A stretch of DNA of 64,000 bases, from NCBI GenBank assembly GCA_026707545.1, contig JAPOWR010000001.1:1116001-1180000 (forward strand), read 5' to 3'. Every line of letters starts with the position of its first letter. Position 1 is the first letter of the stretch. The notes beneath the pieces were generated by a model that was given only the letters and a program-made list of their open reading frames with translations, was not told the origin of the DNA and did no database searches. The position numbers and the translations under genes were made by a program. This stretch comes from Acidobacteriota bacterium. Its GTDB lineage: Bacteria > Acidobacteriota > Thermoanaerobaculia > Multivoradales > Multivoraceae. Positions 27,588 to 38,288 of this stretch are shown one piece after another.

Positions 27588-28409
27588 GTGCCTGTGAACC
27601 GAAAGAAGAGAACGTCGGGTGCCACCCTAGCGGCGGGCCTGCTGCTCACCGCAACCGCGGCCGCCCAGCAACAGCCGATCGGCTACGAGGACACCCCGAA
27701 GCTGCCGGGATTGCCCTGGAAGGTGCACGACCCGAACCGGCCGGTGCCGCCGGTGGTCGCTCCGGGCGCCTCGTTCAGTGACATGGCGGCCGCTCCTGCC
27801 GACGCGGTCGTGCTGTTCGACGGCACGGACCTCTCGAAGTGGCAGAAGCCGAACGGCGACGAACCCGAGTGGAAGGTCGAGAACGGCTACATGGAGGTCA
27901 CCTCGACCGGGTCGATCCGCACCCGGGACGAATTCGGCGACTTCCAGCTCCACCTGGAGTTCGCGACGCCGGCCAAGGTCGAGAGCAACAGCCAGGGCCG
28001 CGGCAACAGCGGGGTGATGCTCTACGGCGATTACGAGATCCAGATCCTCGACTCGTACGAGAACCGGACGTACGCCGACGGCCAGGCCGGGGCGATCTAC
28101 GGCCAGACGCCGCCGATGGTCAACTCCTCGAGGGCACCGGGCGTCTGGCAGACCTACGACATCATCTTCGAGGCGCCGCGCTGGAAGGACGGCGAGCTCG
28201 TCAAGAAGGCGAACGTCACCGTGCTCCACAACGGCGTCGTCATCCATCACAAGAAGGAGTACATCGGCCGGACGGTCCACCGGCGGGTCGGCGTCTACGA
28301 CCGGCCGCACGAGCCGCGCGGCTGGATCGGTCTCCAGGACCACCGGAACCCGACCCGCTTCCGCAACGTCTGGATCCGCGAGCTTCCGGGCTACGACAGC
28401 GGCGGCTGA
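27588..28409 (+). CDS. Secreted DUF1080 protein (3-keto-disaccharide hydrolase-like)
   Basis: The 273-residue protein has a short signal peptide (Lys/Arg-rich start, hydrophobic AAGLLLTATAAAQ). A DUF1080 beta-sandwich follows with the typical opening LFDGTDLSKWQ, the middle GNSGVMLYGDYEIQILDSYEN and the closing GWIGLQDH. The family is widespread in Planctomycetes, Verrucomicrobia and Acidobacteriota, and some members hydrolyse 3-keto-glycosides. The start is GTG at 27588 because AAGGAGG ends five bases upstream; the open frame upstream of it lies within the carboxylase gene. Confidence 0.9.
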   Translation: MPVNRKKRTSGATLAAGLLLTATAAAQQQPIGYEDTPKLPGLPWKVHDPNRPVPPVVAPGASFSDMAAAPADAVVLFDGTDLSKWQKPNGDEPEWKVENGYMEVTSTGSIRTRDEFGDFQLHLEFATPAKVESNSQGRGNSGVMLYGDYEIQILDSYENRTYADGQAGAIYGQTPPMVNSSRAPGVWQTYDIIFEAPRWKDGELVKKANVTVLHNGVVIHHKKEYIGRTVHRRVGVYDRPHEPRGWIGLQDHRNPTRFRNVWIRELPGYDSGG

Positions 28410-28430
28410 GGCTGCGGTAGTCCTACTCTC

Positions 28431-29606
28431 TTGAAGATCTCCATCTTCTACCTGCCCTCGATCGGCTCCCGGGCCGACATCAAGCAGGGCATGGCCGGCC
28501 TGCGCGGCGATCTCTACGACCGCATGCTGGCCGAGGTCTCGGAGCAGGCCCGGCTCGCCGACGACCTCGGCTACGACTCGATCAGCTTCACCGAGCACCA
28601 CTTCCACATCGAAGGCTTCGAACTCTCGAACAACCCGGTGCTGCTCGACCTCTTCGTCGGCATGCAGACGAAGAACATCCGGGTGGGGCAGCTGGGCATC
28701 GTGCTGCCGGCGAGGAACCCGATCCGCGTCGCCGAGGACATCGCGATGCTCGACCGGATGACCGGCGGACGGGCGAACGCGGGTTTCGCCCGCGGCTACC
28801 AGCGGCGCTGGGTCGATGTGATGGCGCAGCAGACGCACGGCATCTCCGGCGCCCTTCCGCACCGGCACGACGAGATCGACGCGACGAACCGGGCCGCCTT
28901 CGAGGAGTGTTTCCGGATCGTCAAGAAGGCCTGGACCGAACCGATGCTCGACTACGACGGCCGGTTCTGGAAGGTCCCCGTCGGCGGCCCGAAGGGCGGC
29001 ACGCCGTGGACGCTCGAGGCGACGGAGCAGTGGGGCGCCGGAGTGGAGGACGGCGTGCTGCGCCAGGTGGGCGTGGTACCGAAACCGGTTCAGGAGCCGC
29101 ATCCGCCGATCTTCCAGCCCTTCGCGTCGTCCGAGGCGAGCATCCGCTGGTGCGCGCGGGAGGGCGTGACGGCGATCCTGCCGCCGCTGCACCCGAAGCG
29201 GGAGCGGGCCCTGTTCGAACTGTTCGCGGAGGAATCCGGGCGGCCGCTGGGCGAGGGGATCGGCGTCCTGCGCGATGTCGTCATCGCCGAGTCGGACACC
29301 GAGGCGGAACGCCTGTGGAAGGCGAGCGGCGCCTTTTGCGGCTCCGCCTGGTTCGAGCCCTTCGGCTTCAGCCGGGGGATGATCGACCCGGACACGGGGG
29401 AGGAGTTCGACGACATGATGGGGTCAGGGATGGCCCTCGTCGGCACCGTCGACACGGTGACGCGGCAGCTCGAGACGCTGCGCGAGCGTCTGCCGGTGAC
29501 CTGGCTCTACTTCTGGGCCTACAACGGCCTGCTACCGCACGCGCGGCTGATGTCGACGATCGAGCGTTTCGCCAACGAGGTGCTGCCCCGGGTGGAAGAC
29601 GCGTAA
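28431..29606 (+). CDS. LLM-class (luciferase-like) flavin oxidoreductase
   Basis: The 391-residue TIM-barrel protein has luciferase-family features: SFTEHHFHIEGFE (~48-60), a GQLGIVLPARNPIRVAED strand-loop and GRANAGFARGY for phosphate or cofactor binding. It is probably an FMN-dependent monooxygenase, with F420 also possible. It starts with TTG 21 bases after the DUF1080 gene; no good ribosome-binding site is visible, but TAGTCC and TACTCT precede it closely. The substrate is unknown. Confidence 0.88.
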   Translation: MKISIFYLPSIGSRADIKQGMAGLRGDLYDRMLAEVSEQARLADDLGYDSISFTEHHFHIEGFELSNNPVLLDLFVGMQTKNIRVGQLGIVLPARNPIRVAEDIAMLDRMTGGRANAGFARGYQRRWVDVMAQQTHGISGALPHRHDEIDATNRAAFEECFRIVKKAWTEPMLDYDGRFWKVPVGGPKGGTPWTLEATEQWGAGVEDGVLRQVGVVPKPVQEPHPPIFQPFASSEASIRWCAREGVTAILPPLHPKRERALFELFAEESGRPLGEGIGVLRDVVIAESDTEAERLWKASGAFCGSAWFEPFGFSRGMIDPDTGEEFDDMMGSGMALVGTVDTVTRQLETLRERLPVTWLYFWAYNGLLPHARLMSTIERFANEVLPRVEDA

Positions 29607-29609
29607 GGC

Positions 29610-29624
29610 CGCCGCTTCGCGGCG
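29610..29624 (+). terminator. GC hairpin after the LLM oxidoreductase gene
   Basis: CGCCGC and GCGGCG form a six-base-pair stem around a TTC loop, immediately downstream of the stop codon. No T-run follows. A candidate only. Confidence 0.35.
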
Positions 29625-29649
29625 CGTCCTCTGGCCGCCTGCGGCGGCA

Positions 29650-29667
29650 GCCGGCGGGGACGCCGGC
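29650..29667. terminator. GC hairpin with GGGA tetraloop between convergent genes
   Basis: GCCGGCG and CGCCGGC pair (seven base pairs) around GGGA, 13 bases from the end of clpA. With the hairpin at 29610 it may end transcription from both sides. Confidence 0.4.
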
Positions 29668-29680
29668 GCACCCAGTGTGT

Positions 29681-32083
<2,403 letters not shown>

Positions 32084-32112
32084 GGAAGCGATGGCTGTAC
32101 CTCCTTCGCCCG

Positions 32113-32502
32113 TCAGTTGACGTCGCCGCCGTCGTCTCCGCCGTCGCCGTCGCCACTGTCGCCGTCGCCGTCTCCCGTGTCGGGCTCGATCGTGCAGAGC
32201 AGGGGGACTTCGGCCTGCTGGGCCAGGCTACCGACCTCGGCCACCTTGGTTTCGGCCACGGAGAACGGGTAGAGGCCGACCACGCCGACGCCGTTCTTGT
32301 GGACGTAGAGCATGAGCCGCGAGGCGTCCGATTCGGTCATGTGGAAGACGTGCTGCAGCACGACGACGACGAACTCGCGCGGCGTGAAGTCGTCGTTGTG
32401 GAGCAGCACCTTGTACAGCCGGGGACGGGCCAGCTTGGTCCTGGTCTTCGTCTTCGTGAGGACCTTGCTGTCGCCCTGCTGGTCGTCTTCGAAGTGCGGC
32501 AT
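32113..32502 (-). CDS. clpS: ATP-dependent Clp protease adaptor ClpS
   Basis: The 129-residue protein has the ClpS core: YKVLLHNDDFTPREFVV contains the N-degron pocket (NDD), then VFHMTESDASRLMLYVHKNG and GLYPFSVAETKV. ClpS delivers N-end-rule substrates to ClpA, encoded just downstream. After the core there is an unusual C-terminal low-complexity acidic tail of Gly/Asp repeats (~110-129) encoded by a GTCGCC-type microsatellite. It has a perfect TATAAT nine bases before the ATG and no ribosome-binding site, so the operon is probably leaderless. Confidence 0.95.
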   Translation of the reverse strand: MPHFEDDQQGDSKVLTKTKTRTKLARPRLYKVLLHNDDFTPREFVVVVLQHVFHMTESDASRLMLYVHKNGVGVVGLYPFSVAETKVAEVGSLAQQAEVPLLCTIEPDTGDGDGDSGDGDGGDDGGDVN

Positions 32503-32511
32503 GGCGTCTCG

Positions 32512-32517
32512 ATTATA
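32512..32517 (-). promoter_or_regulatory. Leaderless consensus -10 (TATAAT) for clpS-clpA
   Basis: A perfect TATAAT on the minus strand ends nine bases before the clpS ATG. It is the best example of the start-proximal -10 pattern in the window. No recognisable -35 lies 17 bases further upstream. Confidence 0.65.
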
Positions 32518-32570
32518 GGTTCCATGGGGAATTCCCGCGTTGGGTTTGGATGTCGTTCAGACCGCCTTCG

Positions 32571-32576
32571 TATACT
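32571..32576 (+). promoter_or_regulatory. Candidate -10 (TATACT) for hicBA
   Basis: TATACT lies ~70 bases before the hicB ATG, with a poor TTGGAT -35 at 32546-32551 (19-base spacer). HicB-type antitoxins usually repress their own promoter; no clear palindrome operator is seen. Confidence 0.35.
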
Positions 32577-32648
32577 GAGATGTGACGAACTGGCCGGTTG
32601 ATGGACCGCAACCTCGTCGGGCCCGAGAAACCAGACTGGAGAACGACG

Positions 32649-32957
32649 ATGCTCCGACTGCGCTTGAACCTGTCGATGGAACTCGAGCAGGAAGACGACG
32701 TTTGGGTCGCACTTTGCCCCGAACTGGACGTTGCGAGCCAGGGAGAGACGGTCGAGGAGGCGGCGGACATGCTGGACGAAGCCGTGCGTCTCTTCCTCGA
32801 AACCTGCCATGAGATGGGTACGCTGAGTGAAGTCCTCGCCGAGTCGGGGGTGACCATCGCGGTCGCCGGCGAAGCAGACGATGGGCCGGAGCCGGTAGAC
32901 GTACCGATGGAACTCGTGATCGGTGCCCGGCAGGCAACGCAAGCTGACGCCCATTGA
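32649..32957 (+). CDS. hicB: HicB-family antitoxin
   Basis: The 102-residue protein has the HicB partial RNase H-like fold: an MELEQEDDVWVALCPELDVASQG strand-turn-strand, shown here in two parts (EDDVWVALCPEL, then DVASQGETVEEA), and a following helix DMLDEAVRLFLET. The N-terminal domain binds HicA toxin. No C-terminal ribbon-helix-helix is obvious. I chose the ATG at 32649 because GGAG lies seven bases upstream; a frame from 32598 adds 17 unsupported residues. It overlaps the toxin gene by 35 bases. Confidence 0.85.
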   Translation: MLRLRLNLSMELEQEDDVWVALCPELDVASQGETVEEAADMLDEAVRLFLETCHEMGTLSEVLAESGVTIAVAGEADDGPEPVDVPMELVIGARQATQADAH

Positions 32958-33168
32958 GCCGCGTCGCCTCGTTCGACTCTTTGAGAGAGACGGATGGCGC
33001 GAAACCGGGCGGGCCGGTAGACACATCACCCTGACGAAGCCCGGCTTCAAGCGGCCGGTCACCATCTCGTTCGGGCGAAAACCGATCAGCCCCGGCGTCA
33101 TTCGCGCCAACATGCGCACCGCGGAGATGACCCGGAGGCGGTACTTCGAGTTGCTGGACGAGGTGTAG
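32923..33168 (+). CDS. hicA: HicA-family mRNA interferase toxin
   Basis: The 81-residue double-stranded-RNA-binding-like protein begins RKLTPIEPRRLVRLFERDGW, the usual HicA opening, followed by GRAGRHITLTK with the catalytic His (H34) and VTISFGRKPISPGVIRANMR. HicA cleaves mRNA until neutralised by HicB. The start is GTG at 32923, inside the antitoxin gene, so translation is probably coupled. The order antitoxin-then-toxin is the reverse of classical hicAB but common in this subfamily. It ends 14 bases from a convergent gene. Confidence 0.88.
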   Translation: MPGRQRKLTPIEPRRLVRLFERDGWRETGRAGRHITLTKPGFKRPVTISFGRKPISPGVIRANMRTAEMTRRRYFELLDEV

Positions 33169-33182
33169 CCGGGAGCTTCCCC

Positions 33183-34379
33183 TTAGCCCAACTGACGTCG
33201 CTGTTCTCGCCACGCCTCGATTCCCTCGAGGTGTCGCTTCGCGTCGCGCTGCAGTGCCGCGCCGAGCAGCGAGTTCAGCTTCTCGTCCATGAACAGGTGC
33301 GAGCTGTAGACGGGTGCGGGCTCGAAGCCCCGGCTGATCTTGTGTTCTCCGCCGGCGCCGCCTTCGAACACCTGGACGCCGCGTTCGATGCACTCGTCGA
33401 TCGAGTGGTAGAGGCAGACGTTGAAGTGGAGGAAACGGTGGTGCTCATGGCAGCCCCAGTAGCGGCCGTAGAGGTGGGTGTCCGAGCGCAGGTTGATGGC
33501 GCCGGCGACGACCCGGTCGTCGCGCTCGGCGACGACCAGCTCGACCTCGTTGCCGAGGTGGGTGAACAGGTCGGAGAAGAGCTCGCGATTCAGGTAGCGG
33601 CCGCCCCACATGTACCTGTCGCAGGTCGTGCAATAGAGACGGAACGCGGTCTCCGCCCAATGCTCGGGATCGGTTGCGATCTCCTGGCCGCGCACGGTGC
33701 GGATGGCGATGCCCTGGCGGGCCGGTTCGCGGCGCTCACGCCGGCACTGGGTGCGGCGCTTGGAGCGGAGCCTGGCCAGCCAGTCGTCGGGGCTCCCGTA
33801 GTCGTAGTTGTTCCAGTGGTACTGCACCATGACGCGCTGCGAGAGGCCGGCGGCGGCGAGGGCGGAGGCTTCCAGGGCGCTGTGGTACAGGACGTGGACG
33901 GAGGCCACGCCGACCTCCCGGGCGGTGTGGGCGGCAAGCTGGACGAGCAGCCTGGCCGCGACCGTCGGGTCGATGTCGGTGGCGACCAGGATGCGGCGGC
34001 CGGTAACCGGGGAGAAGGGCACGCCGACCACCAGTTTCGGGTAGAAGCGGCCTCCGACCGCCCGTACCGCGTCGCCGAAAGCCCAGTCCCGGGAAAAGTC
34101 GCCCATGCCGTCGTTCTTGATGTAGGCGGGGGCGGCCGCGATCAAGTCGTCGTCCGCGCCCCAGGCGGTGAGGTGAAAGGGCAGCCAGCCGCGATCGGGC
34201 GCCACGCAGCCGGTCCGTTCAAGCGCTTCGAGGAACGTCCAGGACAGGAAGGGGCGGTCGCCGGCACGGAGAAGACGGTCCCAGGCATTCCGCGGAATGT
34301 CCGTGATCGACTGGACGATCCTGAGTTCAATCTGCCGCTGTTCGCTGCGGTCTCCCGCCTGGGCCGCAGCATCGTCCAT
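33183..34379 (-). CDS. FemAB/GNAT-like N-acyltransferase (COG3146 family)
   Basis: The 398-residue protein matches the FemAB-like COG3146 family: FLSWTFLEALERTGC near the N-terminus, LRSKRRTQCRRERR midway, the conserved FRLYCTTCDRYMWGGRYLN and the C-terminal EGGAGGEHKISRGFEP. Members are predicted GNAT-fold acyl- or aminoacyl-transferases, sometimes annotated as peptidoglycan-biosynthesis proteins; the true substrate is unknown. The start at the ATG at 34379 (MDDAAAQAG) is chosen because the frame upstream is an Arg-rich shadow of the neighbouring gene. It is the last gene of a minus-strand run. Confidence 0.88.
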   Translation of the reverse strand: MDDAAAQAGDRSEQRQIELRIVQSITDIPRNAWDRLLRAGDRPFLSWTFLEALERTGCVAPDRGWLPFHLTAWGADDDLIAAAPAYIKNDGMGDFSRDWAFGDAVRAVGGRFYPKLVVGVPFSPVTGRRILVATDIDPTVAARLLVQLAAHTAREVGVASVHVLYHSALEASALAAAGLSQRVMVQYHWNNYDYGSPDDWLARLRSKRRTQCRRERREPARQGIAIRTVRGQEIATDPEHWAETAFRLYCTTCDRYMWGGRYLNRELFSDLFTHLGNEVELVVAERDDRVVAGAINLRSDTHLYGRYWGCHEHHRFLHFNVCLYHSIDECIERGVQVFEGGAGGEHKISRGFEPAPVYSSHLFMDEKLNSLLGAALQRDAKRHLEGIEAWREQRRQLG

Positions 34380-34417
34380 TCGGCGAGTCTTGCATGGCGG
34401 CCGCGACGCGCGGAGCG

Positions 34418-36088
34418 TCAGTAGCCGAGTGCCAAGCCGTCCTTGCGTGGATCGGAGGCACCGTAGAGCGTTCCGTGCCGGCCGACGCTGATCGCCTGGG
34501 CGCCGCCGAACTCGGCGCCGCCGGCGCTGCGAACGCGGTGCCCGAGCGCCGCGAGCCCCTCGACGGTTTCGGGCTCCATGCCGCGCTCGCACAGGAGGTC
34601 GAGGCCGGCCGTATGGCGCCACCGGGGACGGTCGATCGCCGCCTGGAGGGGAAGCCCGTGATCGTAGTGGTTGGTCAGGATCTGGACGTGTCCCTGGGGC
34701 TGGAACGGACCTCCCATCACGCCGTAGCAGAGCTCGAGTCGCCCCCGGTCCAGGACGATGCCGGGGATGATCGTGTGGAAGGGACGTTTGCCGGGGCGGT
34801 ACGCGTTGGGGTGTCCGGGCTCCAGCGTGAAGCCGGCGCCGCGGCAGTGAAGCATGATCCCCGTGTCGCCGCCGGCGATCGCCGCTCCGAAGGGGGCGAA
34901 CAGGGAGTTGATGAAGGAGGCGGCGTTGCCCTCGCCGTCGACGACGGCCAGGTACACCGTGTCGGAGCCCAACGCGGCGCCGGTCGGGATACCGCCGGGA
35001 GCGGCCCCGTCCGCCGCCCGACCGGGGTCGATCAGGCGGCTGCGCTCGCGGGCGTAGGCCTTGTCCAGCAACTCGGCGAGCGGAACGCCTCCGGAGCCCC
35101 GGAGCGGCTCGCTCTCCGGGTCGCCGACGTGGGCGTGGAGGTCGGCGTAGGCCAGCTTCTTCGCCTCGACCAGCAGGTGGGTGTGCTCGACTCCGGCCAC
35201 GTCCATCGAGGCGAGGTCGAAATTCTCCAGCAGGTTCAGCATCAGGAGAACGCCAAGCCCCTGGCCGTTGGGGGGCAACTGGATGACCTCCCGACCGCGG
35301 TACATCGTGCCGATCGGATCGACCCAGGTCGATTCGTGGCGCCGCAAGTCCTCGAGCTCGAGAAAACCGCCGGTGCTGCGGGCATAGCGGACGATCTCTT
35401 CCGCGATCGGGCCTTCATAGAAGGCGTCGCGGCCGCCTTCCGCGATCCGCTGCAGCGATCGCGCCAGGGCCGGAGAGCGGAACACCGCGCCGAGTGCGGG
35501 CGCCTCCCCGTCGACCAGGTAGTGCTCGGAGGCCGCGCCGTCGCGGCGCAGCCGCTCAGCGCACGCCGTCCACATCGACTGGACCCGCTCGCTGACCGGG
35601 AAGCCCGTTTCGGCGGTTTCGATCGCGGGACCGAGCAGATCGGCGAAGCGAAGGCGTCCGAAGCGCTGGTGGGCCGTCTGCCAGAGATCGACCGCGCCGG
35701 GGACGGTCACTGCGGGCCACGAATCTGGATCGATCGCCGGTCCGGCGATGTCGGTTCGGTCCAGGGCCAGAGGTGAGCGGCCGCTGCCGTTGAGGCCCAG
35801 CAGCTCGCCGCGCCCGCCGTCGGGATCGGCCAGGTGGTAGAGCAGGAAGGCGTCGCCGCCGATGCCGGTCATCATCGGCTCGACGACCGCCAGCATCGCG
35901 GCCGCCGTGACGGCCCCGTCGATCGCCGAGCCGCCGGCCCGCAGCATGTCGAGCCCGGCCAGGGTGGCGGCGGGGTGGGAGGTGGCGACCATCCCCCGGC
36001 GCGCCATGACGACGCTTCGCCCAGCGCGATGGGGACTGGCCAGCCGGGGTCGGCCGGCGGCTCCCGTGGCCCTAGCGGAAGACGTCAA
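34418..36088 (-). CDS. Gamma-glutamyltransferase family protein
   Basis: The 556-residue Ntn-hydrolase has the GGT N-terminal signature RGMVATSHPAATLAG and GGSAIDGAVTAAAML, then GSDTVYLAVVDGEGNAASF, where Thr (~T377) would be the autoprocessing nucleophile. It ends in the GGPFQPQGHVQ motif. It may cleave gamma-glutamyl amides such as glutathione, or act as an acylase-type homologue. It has no obvious signal peptide. The TTG at 36088 overlaps the end of the previous gene by 17 bases; ATG at 36007 is an alternative, but conserved sequence (GRSVVMARRGM) extends upstream of it. Confidence 0.88.
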   Translation of the reverse strand: MTSSARATGAAGRPRLASPHRAGRSVVMARRGMVATSHPAATLAGLDMLRAGGSAIDGAVTAAAMLAVVEPMMTGIGGDAFLLYHLADPDGGRGELLGLNGSGRSPLALDRTDIAGPAIDPDSWPAVTVPGAVDLWQTAHQRFGRLRFADLLGPAIETAETGFPVSERVQSMWTACAERLRRDGAASEHYLVDGEAPALGAVFRSPALARSLQRIAEGGRDAFYEGPIAEEIVRYARSTGGFLELEDLRRHESTWVDPIGTMYRGREVIQLPPNGQGLGVLLMLNLLENFDLASMDVAGVEHTHLLVEAKKLAYADLHAHVGDPESEPLRGSGGVPLAELLDKAYARERSRLIDPGRAADGAAPGGIPTGAALGSDTVYLAVVDGEGNAASFINSLFAPFGAAIAGGDTGIMLHCRGAGFTLEPGHPNAYRPGKRPFHTIIPGIVLDRGRLELCYGVMGGPFQPQGHVQILTNHYDHGLPLQAAIDRPRWRHTAGLDLLCERGMEPETVEGLAALGHRVRSAGGAEFGGAQAISVGRHGTLYGASDPRKDGLALGY

Positions 36089-38285
36089 AGGTACGGTTGA
36101 ACTTGACCGCGAGGCTACGGTCCGGCGTATCCAGGCCGAGCAGGCCGAACTCCGAGATCTCGTTGTAGACGACGAACAGCCCCCGGTTCGCCTCGTTCAG
36201 CCAACTGAAGCGGACGTTCGTGTTCACGCTGTGGGTCAGGTCGTTGTACTGGATCAGCGCCTGGAGGAGCAGGCTGGTGCTGAAGGCGTAGGTGACGCGG
36301 AGGCGCCCCAGGTGGGTCTTGAAGGCGCCCATGGGCAAGTCGATGTCGTTGTAGGACCAGCTCAGCTCGGAGGTCAGGTAGTCGCCGAGCCGGATGCTCA
36401 GGGACGGATCCAGAACGAGCTGGTTGCCGCCGAAGAAGCCGCCGCCCTGGATTCTGGTGAAGAGGCTCACGGCCCGGCCCCGGTTCGTGTTCATGAACAG
36501 GAAGAAGCCGTGGTCGTCGTACTCGCCGGCGGGTACGTGCACGATGCCGGCGAGCGTGAAGGGTTCGAGCAGTCCCTCGTAGCGGCCGCCGACGGAAAGG
36601 CTGATCTGCGCGCCGTTGCGAAACTCGACTTCGCCGCCGACGGAGTAGCGCTGGGTTTCCTTGTAGCCGTCGAAGTTCCAGAAGCCGTCGTAGAAGGCGC
36701 GCGGACCGAACTCCTTGACACGGCCCTCGCCGGCCGGGCGGAAGCGGCGCCGGATGTAGCCGTTGAACTGGCGGTAGCCGGAGCGGCTGAGGAAACCGAC
36801 CTCGGGGTTGAAGTCCTCGCCGATCTCGGCATAGCCGAGACGCCAGCGCCAGAACGGGGAGCTGTATCCGCCGTCGAGGCCGAAACCATGGTCCCGGCCG
36901 GTGAGGCCGGGGGTCTCCGTCCGGGCCGCCCAGCCCGAGATGTCCGTGAATTGCCCTATTCCTATCTGGCCGTCGACGGCGTAGGTCCGGTTGTAGTCGC
37001 CGTCCGGCGCCAGCGAGCCGGTGCCCTGCCGGTTGACGACCAGCACGCCGGCCCTGCTCCGGTTGCGGTACTCGCGGCCGAGCCGCGCAACCGTGAAGTT
37101 GTTGCCGTGGACGTCCCCCAGGTCGTCTGTCTGCATGTTCAGGAAGCCGACGTTGAATCCGCCGGCCCTACCGGACAGGCGGGCGCCACCTAGGATCGGA
37201 ACGGGCACACCGCCGCTCAGGCCGATCCGCCGGCTGAAGAAGAGCTCGGTGCCGCCCCGGAACGAGGACCGGCGGCCGACGCGGAAGAGGCCGGAGTTCT
37301 CGAGGAAGAACGGCCGTTTCTCGGGGAAGAAGAGGCTGAAGCGGTCCAGGTTGATCTGCTGATCGTCGACCTCGACCTGGGCGAAATCGGTGTTGACGGT
37401 GACGTCGAGCGTCAGGCTGGGGGTGACGCTGTACTTGAGGTCCATGCCGACCTCGCTGTCGTCGGCGCTGCCGTCCACGTTCTCGCGCCCCGAACTCAGG
37501 ACGTAGGGAGTCAACTGCAGATTACGCTGGCGCGGCGGCTCCACGCCGACCAGGTGCCCGGCTTCCGACACCCGGAACAGGTCGTGCTGGCGGCCGAGGT
37601 GCGCCCAGAACGCGGTCTCGTTCTTGCGCCGGATGTTGCGTTCGAAGTTCAGGCCCCAGATCGCGCGGCCCGATCCGTACCGGAGACTGCGGAAGGGAAT
37701 CGCCATCTCCGCGCTCCAGCCGAAGTCGCCGCTCAACGTCCGGACGGTCCAGGAGGTGTCCCAGTCCAGATTGGCGCCGCCGGAACTGAAGCTGCTGGAG
37801 GAACCGCCGCCGCGACCCTGGTTCGTGAACTGGCCGTCGTACTGGATGCCCGCGATGTTCGTGCCGAAGACGAAACCGTTCTGCCGATCACCGAAGGTGT
37901 CGAGAATGACCCGGAAGCTGTCCTCGTTCCGCAGCGAAGCATCGCGCCGGCTGTCGGAAATGGCCAGGGATGCCGCGTCCCGGTCGAAGCAGATGACAGC
38001 GACGTAGAGGTTGGCGTCGTCGAAGGCGATCCGCACTTCGGTCCGTTCGCTCGCCGGTTGGCCTTCAAACGGCTCCACCTGCTGGAAGCCGGTGCCGAAG
38101 TCGACATCGAGCCAGAGTTCTTCGCCGAGCACGTCGCCGTCGATCATGGGGGCCTCGGCTAGACGCTGGGCGCGCAGACGGGGACGATCGCTTTGCATCT
38201 CGACCTGGGCCGCCGCGACGCCGTCGCCGGCCGCAAGGAGGGCGATCAGCGCGAGAGCGCCGCCCGGAAGTGGGATTCGCGGCAT
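36072..38285 (-). CDS. DUF5916 outer-membrane beta-barrel protein with CBM9-like N-domain
   Basis: The 737-residue protein has a signal peptide (~8-26). A CBM9-like domain follows: PMIDGDVLGEELWLDVD, VRIAFDDANLYVAVICFD and later DWDTSWTVRTLSGDFGWSAE. The DUF5916 barrel has the hallmark FPEKRPFFLENSGLF at ~330 and many alternating strands to the C-terminal VKFNRTFDVFR. These proteins are predicted outer-membrane proteins of Bacteroidetes and Acidobacteriota with unknown ligand. It starts three bases after the BNR gene stop and overlaps the gamma-glutamyltransferase gene, so it is co-transcribed. Confidence 0.88.
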   Translation of the reverse strand: MPRIPLPGGALALIALLAAGDGVAAAQVEMQSDRPRLRAQRLAEAPMIDGDVLGEELWLDVDFGTGFQQVEPFEGQPASERTEVRIAFDDANLYVAVICFDRDAASLAISDSRRDASLRNEDSFRVILDTFGDRQNGFVFGTNIAGIQYDGQFTNQGRGGGSSSSFSSGGANLDWDTSWTVRTLSGDFGWSAEMAIPFRSLRYGSGRAIWGLNFERNIRRKNETAFWAHLGRQHDLFRVSEAGHLVGVEPPRQRNLQLTPYVLSSGRENVDGSADDSEVGMDLKYSVTPSLTLDVTVNTDFAQVEVDDQQINLDRFSLFFPEKRPFFLENSGLFRVGRRSSFRGGTELFFSRRIGLSGGVPVPILGGARLSGRAGGFNVGFLNMQTDDLGDVHGNNFTVARLGREYRNRSRAGVLVVNRQGTGSLAPDGDYNRTYAVDGQIGIGQFTDISGWAARTETPGLTGRDHGFGLDGGYSSPFWRWRLGYAEIGEDFNPEVGFLSRSGYRQFNGYIRRRFRPAGEGRVKEFGPRAFYDGFWNFDGYKETQRYSVGGEVEFRNGAQISLSVGGRYEGLLEPFTLAGIVHVPAGEYDDHGFFLFMNTNRGRAVSLFTRIQGGGFFGGNQLVLDPSLSIRLGDYLTSELSWSYNDIDLPMGAFKTHLGRLRVTYAFSTSLLLQALIQYNDLTHSVNTNVRFSWLNEANRGLFVVYNEISEFGLLGLDTPDRSLAVKFNRTFDVFR

Positions 38286-38288
38286 CAG

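Noticed and set aside
29610..29667. Classical Rho-independent terminators at convergent gene ends
   Set aside because: Stable GC hairpins exist here and at other junctions, but none has a T-run, so they are listed only as low-confidence candidates.
32598..32648. Longer HicB start at 32598
   Set aside because: The extension has no family similarity and the ATG at 32649 has GGAG seven bases upstream.
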